From contig NC_086034.1 of the NCBI RefSeq assembly GCF_036323735.1, positions 65,746,439-65,810,438 on the forward strand: a stretch of DNA of 64,000 bases. Reading direction: 5' to 3'. The translations under genes and the position numbers were made by a program. The notes beneath the pieces are model-generated. The model saw only the letters and a program-made list of their open reading frames with translations. It was not told where the DNA came from and ran no database searches. This DNA is from Rattus norvegicus. Its lineage: Eukaryota > Chordata > Mammalia > Rodentia > Muridae. Shown here piece after piece: positions 31,251 through 43,624 of the stretch; positions within the stretch are counted from its first letter, which is position 1, and each line of letters starts with the position of its first letter.

Positions 31251-33130
31251 TGTCAACCACTGTGACCCCTTCCAAACTGTTTCAGTCAGGGAGAAATGTT
31301 CTTTGATGTTCTCCTGCTGGTTGTGGCCTCTGTGGCTGAGCTGTATCTGCCATCAGCTAGAGAATACAGAGGAAAATGTGGATTTTCTCCACCTCTTGCT
31401 CTCCCACAGGGAGCCCCGTCCCAGCTCTTCTGGATAGAAATATCTTCTCTTAGACCTTTCTCTGTCTGCAATGGCCTCATGGTGATTCCTTCTGAGCAGG
31501 CAGGTGTGGAAGCCCAGAGACTTGCTGCTATCCGGGTTGCTCTCTGGAGTTTGATTTTTATCCAATATTCCGGTTATTACTTACCTATCACAGTCCCAGA
31601 GGCTGTGTTACATGTTCTGTCCAAGATTTCTTGTAATTTTTGCGCGTGATAGTATGATGTGTGCTTGTGTGGACCTGGCCAAACTGGGACCATGAGTTTT
31701 CTCCCTCTCCCCATTCCCAACATTTTTACCAAGGATGTCAGTTTCCTTTGGTTACCAGTTGGTTTGAAGTGGGAGCAGCACTGAGTTCTAGCCAACACGA
31801 CACACAGGGCATTGGTTTGAAGCTTCTGAGGAGGTATTTCTTCCTGATTAAGAGAGCTCCATAGAAAATTTTTCCTCCTCTTTCCTGCCCCTGGATGTTA
31901 GTAACCCTAGAATAGGATGCTGGGATCATTGGCTGCCATCTTCCACCCACCAAAGAAAAACTAGAAAACCACATAGATCGAAATAATTGATGAAACTCTA
32001 ATCACCCACCTTCGCACTGTTATGTATGTTGACTTCTACATTGTCAATGTCTGAGCATTGTCAATGTGGTTTAGGAATCGGACTGCTGATCTTTCTAATG
32101 GTGAACTAAGATTACGCCATTTTCCAGTTTAGAAATTCAGATACCCACAAAATAATTATAGAGTTAATGACCATCTCTCAAAAAATGGTTTAAAAGTCTG
32201 TGTAAGATATACTTTTGAATTGGTTAGAAGCTTGACATGCGGAAAATGTGTTTGGTAATTTAGGGCTACAGAGCAAAAATGAATGTGTATAATCTCAAAA
32301 TAGAAAATGGATTCTAATAGAATTATTCTTGATATTTTTTGGACTGGGAAATGTTATACTTTTTCTGTTATATCCTTCTGTTCATTATTTAAAATATTAA
32401 CTGGGTATCTATTAATAACAGAAACTGGGGAGCCGAGATGATAGGTAGAATACTTATTCTTCCTTAAAATCTTAGAGCAGAGGCTATATATACACAAATA
32501 GATGTTCACACTAAGAATTCAGAGTGGTATAAGCTCAGACAAATATGTGGATTTATAATCTTTTAGACCCATTCAAGAAAAAGGTGCTATTTTGAGGCAA
32601 AGCCTTTTGCTTTATAATGGGTTTATGTATTTCTTAAATGGGTACAGTGAATCCACTTTGGTTCTAGGTAATCAGGTAAACTGCTTCTTATAACATAAGA
32701 CTTTCAGGAAAGCCTGTTCTCATAATAGAAAGAAGCCAACCCCGGCCGCCCCTAACTCGTTTTGTTTCTTTACAGCATACAAAATCCCACATGAACTGAG
32801 CTGAAATTCCTTCAGGCAGTCGCTTCCCGGTTAGCCAAAGTAAGCGTATTTCCAGTACCTTGCAGGCTACCCTGTATTCAATACGCCTTAAAGCTGTACC
32901 CCATCTCCGAGGCCACGGAGAACAACACCAACTGCAGACCTACAAAGTTCCCAACTGCTTCTGTCTGCTGGGGCCCTTAGATCCAGAGCCCTCAAAGCCA
33001 ATGCTGAGCAGGACCACTCATGGAGTTTACTTTCCTGTGGTTGGTCTTGCCTGTCCTTTTCTCATTCTGGGTGGTGGCCTCACACCGCTGTCTTCTGGCG
33101 GGTCTGCTGTGAGGGACTTCTGAAACTCTG
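31251..33130. other. unique or very old DNA, no gene recognised
   Basis: A 117-codon plus frame (31296-31649) starts with a hydrophobic stretch but shows no domain. The 31.65-31.95 kb part faintly resembles an MLT-like LTR. 32.0-32.7 kb is AT-rich. 32.75-33.1 kb has ttttgtttctttacag, an acceptor-like site, without a convincing exon after it. Confidence 0.35.
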
Positions 33131-33199
33131 TTGCTCTGTACCACAATGCCCTGTCATGGTTCTATTTGTCTTGGCGGTCTCCCAGAAAAAAATAAAAAC

Positions 33200-33345
33200 C
33201 TCAATCTCTCTCTCTCCCTCTCTCCATTCCTTCCCCTCCCTCTCCCCATCCCTTCCCTTCTGCCTCTCCCTCTGTCAGTCTCTCCCTCCCTCCCTCCCTC
33301 CCTCCCTCCCTCCCTCCCTCCCTCCCTCCCTTCCTCCCTCTCTCT
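33200..33345. repeat. (CT)n/(CCCT)n polypyrimidine tract
   Basis: Irregular CTCC units become regular CCCT near 33285-33330. Confidence 0.95.
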
Positions 33346-33509
33346 AGGGTGAGGGAGGAGAGAGGGAGAGAACAAGAAAAGATGAAAAGATGGAGGAGTA
33401 GATGAGACGAACCAAGAGCACATGGCTGGAGCGTGCCCCTCAAGGTGAAGAAATAAAGTTTCATAGATGTGAAGAACAAAGCTGTAAAAACAAGGTTTTG
33501 AGAAATCCA

Positions 33510-34112
33510 TCAGTAGTCAGGATGCCTGTGACAAACTTGTGACCCTTCTGAGAGATACATCTGACGTCGGGATGCCCAGTGATATGATAAAGTTTTGGTG
33601 ATCAAGATATTGAGGCAATTCTGACTAAGCTAATTAAGACAAAACAATAACAACTGTTCTCCCTACCCCTCCCTGAGGTAAATTCCGAGAACAACGGCAA
33701 GATGTCATCCTGATCCTGCCTGACCATCCAGTTCACCCCTTCCCTCTAAGGGATGCGCCAACTTAGCCCTTTCCCAGTCATTCTCCAAGGCCAGGTGTAG
33801 GGCTGGATGAGGAAAGTGACCAATTGAGCCAAGAACAGCCCCTTGAGCAGGCCGGCCAATACCTGACCAGATCCTTTGTCCTGTGCACCACAAATGAGAA
33901 TGGGCCAGCTAACCCTGTTGCTGAAGTCTGCCCTCTGTAATGAATAAAAGTTGTGTGCTTTTTGGGTTCGGGGTTGCCTCTCCCTGCGTGGATGAGCAGC
34001 CCCACATATGTGGATTAAAAGCCTTATACCCTCTTGCTATTGCAGCGGTCACTTTGTCAATCTGTGCTCTGTGGGTGGCGCTCCTGAGGTAAGGCCACTT
34101 TGGGGTCTTACA
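33510..34112 (+). mobile_element. probable solo LTR (ERV1-like)
   Basis: The 3' part has an AATAAA signal ('tgaataaaagttgtgtgctt'), then 'gttgcctctccctgcgtgg', 'gcgctcctgaggtaaggcc' and ends ...ttaca at 34112, the pattern of an R-U5 region. The left edge is not defined and no TSD was found. Confidence 0.5.
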
Positions 34113-34379
34113 GCAAAGGTCAGGCTGATGGAGTAGAAATAACCCGGGCAAACGCAAACAGCAAGTAACTTGTGGCTCACAGCTGGGAAATCGCCAGTCT
34201 AGCATAGATAAATAGTTTAGGGGTAACGCCCAGTAATTGTGCTAAAGCTGATTAAATAAATTGATATTCTGTCTCAGTTATTGGGGGGGGGGCTGGCTAG
34301 GTCATAGTAAAGACTAATAGACTATTTAATAGACTTATTAAATGTCATACAACACTACTTCAGATCTTTCGTTTGTTTG

Positions 34380-34522
34380 TTTGCTTTTGAGACAGGGTTT
34401 CATTGTGTAACGTCCCTGACTGTTCTGGAGGTCACGCTGTAGACCAGGCTGGTCTTGAACTCTGAGAGATACTTCCTGCTTCTGACTCCTCCCAAGTGTT
34501 GGGATAAAAGGCATGCTCTGTT
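34380..34522 (-). mobile_element. B1 SINE, antisense
   Basis: 'ttttgagacagggtttcatt', 'gtagaccaggctggtcttga' and 'aagtgttgggataaaaggca' give a clear reversed B1. Confidence 0.92.
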
Positions 34523-34787
34523 TACTTTTTTCCTAGAACTTAAAGATGCTAATTAATGTTGGTGCTGATAACAAAGATAAGGAAGAATATTTCTGGGCAG
34601 GTAGCCCAGCATTCTTCCTAGGCAGAGTTTAAATTCCCCTCTTTATTCACGGAGTTATGAATTACATTAAAATATAACACAGGTAAAGTTATTTTCTTTC
34701 TTCCTGTTTGGCACTTAGTAAACGTTTCATTATGAAGGCTTGATTTTTTTTTTCTTCCAGTTCTGGAAGTTTGTGTGAGCACAACAC

Positions 34788-35062
34788 ACTATATAGCTCT
34801 TTTTCTGTTGTGGTAAAATACCACAGTGAAAAAAGTAACTTTATTTGGCTTACTGTCAGAGTCGGAGTTGAGAAGTCACATCTTTAAACTGATAGCATGA
34901 AGTGGAGAGAGAATTCTCAAAGCCCATCTCAGTGATATACTTCCTCTAATAGGACACAGCTTCGTCTAACCTCCTCAAATAGCGCCACCAACTGGTGACC
35001 AAGGTTCAAATATGTGAGACTGTGGAGGACATTTTTCATTCAAAATCACAGTCTACTCCCCT
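34788..35062 (-). mobile_element. MaLR LTR (ORR1/MT-like), antisense
   Basis: 'atacttcctctaataggaca', 'gcgccaccaactggtgacca' and 'catttttcattcaaaatcac' match the complement of ORR1/MT LTRs. Confidence 0.7.
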
Positions 35063-35074
35063 CCCACCATAGGC

Positions 35075-35590
35075 TCATGGTCACATCATCACATAAAGTG
35101 GGCTTAGTCCAACTTCAAAATTCATAGTTTTCACAGTACCAATGGTGTTTAAAAGTTAAAAGTCAAAACAAACAAACAAACAAAAAAGCAAACCATATCC
35201 TTTCTACATACAGTGGCCCAGAATTATTATAATTCATTATCATTCCAAAATGGAGGAATGGGGACCCATGAGGAAATACTAGACCAAAGACAGACCAAAT
35301 CCCAGAAGGGCAAACACCGAATCCTATAGCTTCATGTCCAGTGTCCAAATCTTTACAGAGTTTAGATGGGTCATTCTTTCCAGCTTTGCTACCTACAACA
35401 TGCATCCCTCTCTGGGGCTTGTCCCTAACGCCCCTGGCTTGCTCAGCCTGTTCTTTTACATAACCCAGGGACTCTTGCATACCTAGGAGTGGCACTGCCC
35501 ACAGTGAGCTGACCCCCACCCCCCGTCGTCCTTCAGCATCAACCATTAATCAAGAAAATGCCCACCGACTTGCCTACAGGGCAAGAACTA
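35075..35590 (-). mobile_element. probable MaLR internal sequence, antisense
   Basis: 'cattatcattccaaaatgga', 'gaggaaatactagaccaaag' and 'tttccagctttgctacctac' resemble MaLR interior DNA that follows LTRs in rodents. It adjoins the LTR at 34788-35062 in the same orientation. The 127-codon minus frame is not a gene. Confidence 0.5.
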
Positions 35591-35639
35591 GAGGCAGTTC
35601 TCAGTTGAGGGTCCTTCTTCCCAGAGCATCTAGGATTGT

Positions 35640-36012
35640 GTCAACTCGACAGAAACCAGCCACTTCAGAAGCCTATTGGTATAGTTCAACTATCAAATGT
35701 CCCTCTTGGCTCCTGTGTTGGACACCTAGTCTCCAGCGGGTAGTTATTTTGGGAGGCTATGAAAACTTTAAGAGGTTGAGCCAAGACAGAGGAATCAGCT
35801 GTCGGGCGTGTCCTGGGTTCCTTTGTGAGTCTTCCAACTTCTTGGCTGTCGTGAGACAGCCTCCTTCTCCAGTGTCGTGATGTTCTGTCCGACAGAGGAC
35901 CCAGAATTCGTGCAGTTTAGGACTACTGACTGAAATCTCTGAAAGTGTGAGCGGAAACAAGCCATTTCCGTTTCGCGAGATTTTCGGTCAGGTACAGTGT
36001 CAGAGTGAGGGA
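35640..36012 (+). mobile_element. ORR1-like MaLR LTR
   Basis: 'caaatgtccctcttggctcc', 'tgttggacacctagtctcca', 'ctgaaatctctgaaagtgtg' and 'tttcggtcaggtacagtgtc' follow ORR1 order. Confidence 0.7.
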
Positions 36013-39000
36013 TAAACTTTTTCTCACACACGCGGTTGGGGGCAGGTAGTCTGTCAGATGGCTTGCGTAAGAGTGTAATCTTTTGGGCATAAATTACTCT
36101 CAGGGATTATGAGGGAATTATATTATGAAGATTATAGGAGAAGCCCCAAGATTCCTCAGTGTCTGGCTTCCCTTACTGAAAAAGCCAACCAACCCTTCAT
36201 CCCAAGGTTCAAATCCAGTATCTGAGAGAGCTGTACCCAGTGCTCTAGTTAGAAACTAAAGCTAGAGCCACGCGGTTTTCCATTACGTTCTTCCTTTCTG
36301 TATGGAAGTCTCTGCACTGTTGGCTTTTGGCTCCAACACTTCCTCCAAGTCTGTGATCCTCTCCAATCATTTACACATCAGGAGCACCCACGAAGCTTCA
36401 GAAACCACTCAGGTATTTGGTGTTGGGTTTGGGTTTGGAATTTTTTTTTTGAAGTTTCCAGCTGATTCTAATTTACAGCCAAGATTGCTAACCACAGAGC
36501 TAGTGAATGGCTTTAGGTAGCTCTCTCATGTAATCCAGAAAGCCAGGGAGTTTATCTTAGCTCCATAGCCATTTTTATCAGCTGCCCGCTGTGAGAGGTG
36601 GCTAGGAGTTATGGTCTGCATTCCGTAACTTAATTCTTTTATTCACCATTTTCTCTGTACCACACACTCCCTCCTTTGTATGTCTTGAATTCAACTTGAA
36701 GTATCTAAACCTATTTAATACTTATTGTTTTTAATTTCTTTTTTGGTGTCCATCTTTTTGATATTAACGATGTTTGATTTTCCAAGAGTACTCAGAATTT
36801 CTGGCCCTCCAATGGGCATTGGCGCTTACTTTTCGGCACTGTCGTAAATGCATTTTTACCCATTCATTCCTCTTGTTATTACGTCACATTTGAAGAGGGA
36901 AGGATGGACACCTCTGTGTGCAGGCTACCAAGTGCACCCCCCTACCCCGCCTCAGCCCTATGCTTCATTCGTCTTTCTCCCCTAATAGCTCTATAAAATG
37001 TGAAAAAGGTATTTTACAATCTCCCGTGGCAGCCTCATTTCTGTTTTCTTCCTAATTTGATGCTTTTATGTGATACATAAAGGTTCATGACTATTACAGA
37101 ATTTATGTAGATTTTTGTCTTTCATGAATACAGAACGTCCAATTTCCCATGGAAAACTTTTTGCCTCACATTAAATTCTGTTTGAAATGAAAAAAAAAAT
37201 ACCCACATTTTTTTTCCCTTCTAAAAGAGTTCACTTGTCAGATGAGCTTTTGTTGATCACGTTTCTTGTCAACTTGGTGGCTTCTTGAAGTTTCAACGCC
37301 TATCTGGAGTTAAACGCTTTTCTTTTAAATTGAAGTGATTGGAATTTACCATCATAGCCGCCATGCTTGGCCTCTGTTATCTGCTTTATGGTTTTAGATT
37401 CCACGTTCCTTGTTGCTTTTTGGTTTATGTCCTTTGCTTAACACATCATGCGTCTTTGCTCATACTTCTTTTGGTGTCCTCAAGGATTAAAAAAAAATCC
37501 CTCTTTAAATTATAGTCTTTTGGGTTTTAGTAAATTATATGGATTGTGTCACCAGTCCTTCTGTTGTTTCAACCAGAGCTTTAATCTATGAATAATGGAA
37601 TACATGGAATCTGGGCAAGTTAAACAGAAAGATTTTTTTTTCTTTTCCTGGAAAGACAAGGTAAGAGGTTGCACATAGAACTGAGAGGAAGAAAGACGGA
37701 TGTGTAGGGAGGGACCACTAGCAGCCATGTCATAGGGCTGGCCACCCCATGAACAGCAGCTCCCATGATTGCCTCCATGGCCTCTGTGAGACCTGGACAT
37801 TGCCATCAGACATTTGCTTTGCCACAGCAGGCTCTGAGCCATAGCTTGGGTGATTGTTAATTCTTTTTCATTGTCTTCTTGGATTTCTGGGCTTCCATTC
37901 GGTCTTGTAGACTATAAAGAATAAAGGAACCCATTATGGATGGAGAGCCCCGATAGCTCGGTCTCTGGCCCACAGCCGAGCTAGATGAGAATCTTGAGTG
38001 TGTATATCTGGCCTTTGTGCTGGGTCCTCATGTGCCCTATTCCCCTAATCTCACAGATGTGCTTAGTCATTTTATGAAATATGACAAACCCTCTCAGTTA
38101 ATTACCAATTATAAACACTCTGCTGATTAAAGGATAGTTATGGTAAAGAAAGAAGTGTCAAAGAGTGTCAAAGACCATGACCTTGTTTCTCCCACTGTTC
38201 CGTTGGTCATGGGACTGTAGATCATCGCTGCCCAATAAAAGTCCTGGCGCTGATGGAAATGGTGGATACATCCACTGGTGAGCCCAGAAGCCAGTAGTCA
38301 AATGGGGCCAGAAAACACATGCAGTAAGCAAGCGAAACGAAGGTGCCCCTCTTTAAATAGAATGATGGTCCATCTTTTGATTTCAGCCATATTTTAGCCC
38401 GTCAGGTCCTTAACTGCTGGTATTTTCCTCAGTTTTAGCATAGCTCTAAGTAACTAGTCTTGCCTCTTTAGGTTTTCTGTATCTATCTACTCAAAACTCA
38501 TCATTAAACATATTAGGAAGGTGGCCAACCATACTTACCTGTCATTATGAAATCTTTATTTCCTCTTGATAAGTTCTGTCAGTTGCTACAGGGTACAATA
38601 ACACCTCATTTTTAACCATATACTCAGGCACAGGAGCAAAAGAGTCAACTAGCATTTCAGTGAGATGATTTTTCCTATATTGTGAGCAAGACTTTAAAAC
38701 CGGTAGATAATGGCTATGAGAATGCATAGAGGTTTCGTAAATACATTTAGTTTTAATTTAGAAACACTGCACTCACTTCTGCTTACTGGCTTGTGGACCC
38801 ATGGCCTGACTATAGAGACAGTGACCACACAAGCATCATATCTGTCTGCCCTGACAAGGTATTGTTTCTCAGCTGGAGGGACTAAGACTCCTGTAGTTCC
38901 TTCCACTGTTCTGTAAGCTCAGCGGCTTTCAGATGATAGACACATGATAAAAACAGCAGTTGTTTTATTACCAGTCCCCCCTTTACTATAAAGGGAGTTA

Positions 39001-39395
39001 CATGGTAAGAAATAATATCCTTCGGGATCCATGGCTGTGTATAAACAAGGCAATAATGATAGTATTTGTTGAAGCTCAATAAGGAAGAAAGAATTCAAAG
39101 GTAAGTAAGAGAATAATTTGGTACCATTGCCAGGACGGAAGGTTCCACGATAGTGAACTTTCTGCCAGGTGTCTGGCTTCTAGATAGCTATCCCCCAGTG
39201 GTATTGTGTAGTATTGGTACCTTATATTAATTATTTAGTGATAAAGCTGAGTGGATATCAAAGAGGTGGCTTGGTGATTTAGACAACTTCATGTAATGCC
39301 AGGGGCAATGAACCTAGAAAGAGAAGAAAATTATTTAGTTTGTGATTCTGGTTGGATCTAATAAAAGACCTTGTGGCTTCAATACTCTGGGCCTC
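36013..39395. other. long unique interval, no gene recognised
   Basis: No SINE, LINE or LTR is obvious over more than 3 kb, unusual in this window. Several 60-97-codon frames have no domain features. A short hairpin (tagctcgg at 37954-37961 with ccgagcta at 37976-37983) is present. Confidence 0.45.
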
Positions 39396-39399
39396 TGAC

Positions 39400-39620
39400 A
39401 TTTTCACCGGGTAGCAGTAGTGAGCACTGTATGTTGGAGCAAACTACTTGTACCATGAGCCAGGAAGAAGAAAGAGTTTGAGAAACATGGTTCCACAGTC
39501 CCTTTCAAGGGCACATTCCCAGCCCTTCAATAAGGTTCTACTCCCCAACATGACTTCCAAATCATACTACCCACTCTAACACATGGACTTCTGGGGGATG
39601 CTGTGGATACTTAAGTCTCA
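39400..39620 (-). mobile_element. possible MaLR LTR fragment
   Basis: 'ctttcaagggcacattccca' and 'aaggttctactccccaac' weakly match a reversed MaLR LTR. Confidence 0.3.
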
Positions 39621-40207
39621 GCACTTGGCTAGCTTTTGCAAGAGGAAGCCCCTACTAACAAACCTAGCATAGCTCGACGTCAGGAGATACGAGGGGAGAG
39701 ACTACAGACTGGCCCATATGAACAGGGTCCTTTTGTTCTATCCGATCATCAAAAGCAGCTTTGACAGTGAATATTCATGTCGTGTATAGATGTATTCCCT
39801 TCTTGGACCATTCTGAGAGCTGTCTAGAATGACAGCTCCTGCCAGGTTTGACAATCTAATTTTCTAAGTACCAGGCATATTCACCAGGGTCTTGGTTTGA
39901 TCTTGGTTTTTAATGTTATTGCTATGCCTCTGGCATTTTAGCATTGGATGAGGTCTCTGTCATGTTCGGATCTTCCAGTTTTATTTAAAACCAAGGAAAC
40001 AAATTTTACTGCATTATGTTCTACTCTGCCACACCCTGACAGAGAACTACTCAAGCTCAAAGGATAAGAATGCTAATAGTAAAATTTATGCTCAGACAAA
40101 TAGTCTTATCCAATGTCATCTGCCATTCGGGTTCAATAGGGTTTGAATGCATTCTCATGTTATGTGTATACCTTCTATTCATGCGCATGTGTGCCTGCGT
40201 GTGTACA

Positions 40208-40210
<3 letters not shown>
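39621..40210. other. unique DNA, no gene recognised
   Basis: No feature beyond short frames. Confidence 0.4.

Positions 40211-40260
<50 letters not shown>
40211..40260. repeat. (GT)n microsatellite
   Basis: A GT run of about 42 bp ending in GTAT units. Confidence 0.95.
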
Positions 40261-40263
<3 letters not shown>

Positions 40264-40363
40264 AAAGAAAGTTTGTCTTGGGTCTGATCTGTTTATAGAT
40301 CTCTAGCGAATACTAAGCTTTGCCCTTTACTAAGCATGCAGGGACCCAGAGACAAGGGAACAG

Positions 40364-40692
40364 CTATGGTTTGAATAAGAATCATCCCCCAGAGGCTAAA
40401 GTGTTGAACATTGGTTCCCTAGAACCATAGGCTCTAGTTGGAGGAAGTAGGTTGTAAAAGGTTACATGTGCTCCCCAGTACCCCTTTGCCCTCATCTTCC
40501 TATTAGGAGTTGAATAGGTTCTTCCCCATACATGTCCCAACACCATGATGGTCAGCCTCACTCTGGGCCCAGAATTCCCAAAGCTGAAGATGTTGGCTGA
40601 TGTGAAACTGTGAACCAAAATAACACCCCCCTCTCTTAGATTGCTCCCTCCAGGCCGCAATTTTGTCAGGAATGATAAAAGTTACTAATACA
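40364..40692 (+). mobile_element. ORR1-like MaLR LTR
   Basis: 'ctatggtttgaataagaatc', 'gttggaggaagtaggttg', 'gtgaaccaaaataacacc' and the end gttactaataca. Confidence 0.65.
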
Positions 40693-40779
40693 GGTTGTAA
40701 TTTTTCATGCAGGTAGTAGTACATGTATCTAAGAGACGAGAGTTCTAGTTCAGGAAGTCTTTCTGAAAGTCAAGGAAGT

Positions 40780-40990
40780 GAGAATGTGAGTTGCTGGTCA
40801 TGGGTCTGCAGCCAGGAAGCAGAGAGTAGATAGGGTATGGCCTGGGCTATATCATCTCCCTTAGTAACCTAGTTCCTCTAGCAAGACTCTACCCCTGAAA
40901 TTTCTACAGCCTTCTAAAGCAGTACCATCAGCTGGACACAGCATTTAAACACACAAGCCTCTGTAAAACCTTTCACTTTCAAACTGTACA
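40780..40990 (-). mobile_element. MaLR-like LTR fragment, antisense
   Basis: 'gccaggaagcagagag' and 'aaagcagtaccatcagctgg' in reversed LTR order; weak. Confidence 0.35.
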
Positions 40991-41254
40991 AAGGCTATGT
41001 AGGATTAAGTATTCTGCATATCACTTAAGTCAGTACAAATAGGATACTGATTCTGATCATGTAAGGTAGCTGTGGCCTACCTTACAAAAAACAAGCAAAC
41101 AAACAAACGACAAACAACGACCAGTCAGGAAATGACTAAAAAATAAAGTCAAAAAGTATACACTCCTTAATTAAATACCACTTAACAACAGCAAAACAGG
41201 ATAAAGAAATAATAACCAACCATGTGCTTTATAAAGGAGATAAACTTCATTTTT

Positions 41255-42050
41255 ATTTTTATTATTTTTTTGAGAATTTCATACACGAGTGCAGTTTATT
41301 TACATCATATCCACTCCTTTGTCTACCCCTAGTAATTTGTAAATTTGGTCTTTTCATGGTGACCCAAAATTCCTGCATATTTTTCTTTATTTTAAAAAAT
41401 GTAATTTTTGTTGACAGGGTGGCCCGATCCCTCTGCTTGTCTTCCAGCCCAGATATTCTGTCTTCTCCTTGGTCCGATCTACACTGGTATGCTTTTGTTA
41501 ACTGGCTCGCTGAGGTTTTCATTTCTGTCTTTATTTCAATTTGGGTTTTCTTCAATATTTTTTATCTTCTTATTGAATTAACTTTTTAAGTCTTGAATTA
41601 TCTTTGTGATTCGGTTCAACTATTGCTTGTGTTTTCTTGAATTTAATCACAGGTTTATTTCTGCCTTCAGGCGCCCGTGTTCTCTTTCAACTCCTTGACT
41701 TCTGTGTGTATAAGGGTCCTTTGAATCCGGTGTCTTCAGTCTCTATAATTCATGCTAGAGAAGATTTCTCTAGGACAGGTGGTCTTTTCGGGGTAACCTA
41801 CTGGCTTGGTCTTTTACATTTTTAATGGGACCTTGGCATGTACATCAGTTTGTTTAATGTGTGGAGAACATGGATTTCTAACTGGCCTGTGTTGAGCAGG
41901 GGTTTCAGTCAGTTTTTGTTGTTGCCAAAGTTTGGTTCCTATGACATTAGTTAGGAAGAGTTTGTACCTCAGACCTTAGTTTCTCAGTGTGGAGTTTGGA
42001 GAGATTTTGGAGAGGTTGGGGGTGATTTGAATTTAATTGTTACCCATGTG
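41255..42050 (-). mobile_element. old LINE-1, 3' end joined to ORF1/5' UTR
   Basis: The left end (ttttttgagaatttcataca) looks like an old LINE-1 3' UTR. A minus frame at 41555-41262 then reads ...GEDRISGLEDKQRDR..., a LINE-1 ORF1 coiled-coil signature, and 5' UTR-like text follows. ORF2 is missing, so the copy is internally deleted or composed of two fragments. Confidence 0.55.
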
Positions 42051-42087
42051 ATTGGGGGCATTTGGGGGTGTGTGTCTTAGAGGTGGT

Positions 42088-42262
42088 ATGTGTGTGTGTG
42101 TGTGTGTGTGTATGCGACACACACACACACACATATATATATACATATATATTATACATACACACACACATACACACACACACATATATATCCATATATA
42201 TTTTACATATACACACATACACATACACACACACACATATATATCTATATATATATCTATTT
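42088..42262. repeat. (TG)n/(CA)n/(TA)n compound microsatellite
   Basis: A TG run switches to CA and TA blocks at 42117, giving an inverted, hairpin-capable arrangement. Frames of H/T/I or C/V codons here are artefacts. Confidence 0.95.
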
Positions 42263-42665
42263 GCTGGGCATCAGTTGAGGGAAAGGCAGCCTGGGAAGAG
42301 TGACCTAACAGACCAGCCGCCCCAAGCAGGACCTGCATGGGGAAGGCAATGGCAGATGGACTGAGAAGGAAAGATACAAATAGATTGAAGAGGGTGGAAA
42401 GAGATAGCCTGTGAGAGCAACCTTAGGATTGAGGCAGAAATAAGATAAAAATGTTACTAGAGATAAAGATGGAGCTTTTAGTGGAATAAAAGGGCCAATC
42501 TATCAGGAAGTTCTGACAATGATCTAAAATGTTCCATGAGTTTTGAGAAACCTTCGCCACAACCTGTTCCAACTGGCCTTTAACTCATTTTCCTTCTCCC
42601 TTCCTTTGGCAATGCCTCTTGCCTGTTTGTTCCATTTCTTCCCTGATCCCCATCTCTCTTGATTG

Positions 42666-42667
<2 letters not shown>
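42263..42667. other. unique DNA, no gene recognised
   Basis: No feature supported. Confidence 0.4.

Positions 42668-42712
<45 letters not shown>
42668..42712. repeat. (TG)n microsatellite
   Basis: About 22 pure TG units, followed by a CT-rich stretch to about 42845. Confidence 0.95.
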
Positions 42713-42713
<1 letters not shown>

Positions 42714-43026
42714 TCCTCCTCCTCTTCTTTCTTATCTATTTATCAATATCTTATATTCTGCTGTGTCTAATGTGTTATTCTCCTTCCTTCTCTCTTCTCC
42801 CTCCCTCTTTTCCTTTCCTTTCTCCCTTTCTCCCCTTCCCTGTCTATCTATTTATCAAGTACTAGATCTTGTATTCTGTTGTGTGTACTGTGTTAGTGAA
42901 TCCAGCTAGTTAGTTAGTTCTGACTCTAGGCATTATGTCCTGTTCTTTTAGAATTTTCATCCAATCCCTTTCTACAGTTTGGAATATACTTATGAAACTA
43001 CCAACCCCTTTATTGGCATTTGTCTA

Positions 43027-43624
43027 TGTATCAGGGCTCTCTAGAGTCACAGAACTTATGGAGTGAATCTCTCCCTCCCTCCCTCCCTCCCTCCCTCTCT
43101 CTTTCCAGTTGAATATATATAATTTATTGGAAAGATTTACAGGCTGTAGTCCAACTAATCCAACAATGGCTGGCTGTCAATGTAAAGTCTAGGAATCTAT
43201 CATTGCTCAGTCCTAGGAGGCTGGGTGTTTCAGCTGGTCTTCTGTATAAGCAGGGATCCTGAAGAAGCAGACTCCAGTGCCAATTAAGGAATGAAGGAGT
43301 GAAGGCAAGCAGGCAAAGAATGAATGGACCCTTCTTTATTCCATTGTCTTTATATAGGCTTCCAGCAGAAGGTATGGCCCAGATTAAAGTTATACCTTGA
43401 GAGCTGAATTAAAGGTGCAAGTCATCCAGCCTCAAGATCCTGATCAAAATCATGTGTCATCCCAACTCAAGATCCAATCAAGAGCCTGTGTCCTTGAACC
43501 TTATGATCTGGATCAAAGGCATCCTGTCTTCTTGGCTCATGATCTGGGTCACAGGTGTGTCCTCCATTTCTTGACCATAGTTCATAATAGATACAGTCAA
43601 GTTGACAACTGAGAATAGCCATCA
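43027..43624 (-). mobile_element. MaLR/ERVL-type LTR, second copy of the 747 family
   Basis: The left edge tgtatcagggctctctagag and right edge cagtcaagttgacaactgag match the LTR at 747-1229. A (CCCT)n run lies inside at 43073-43098. An extra segment at about 43230-43300 suggests a further insertion. Confidence 0.6.

Noticed and set aside
31296..31649. 117-codon frame with hydrophobic start, possible secreted protein
   Set aside because: No cleavage-site pattern, no domain, no promoter or splice context, and the flanks look like decayed repeats.
32750..33125. Possible exon after an acceptor-like ttctttacag
   Set aside because: No donor, no long open frame with conserved residues, and no neighbouring exon could be identified.
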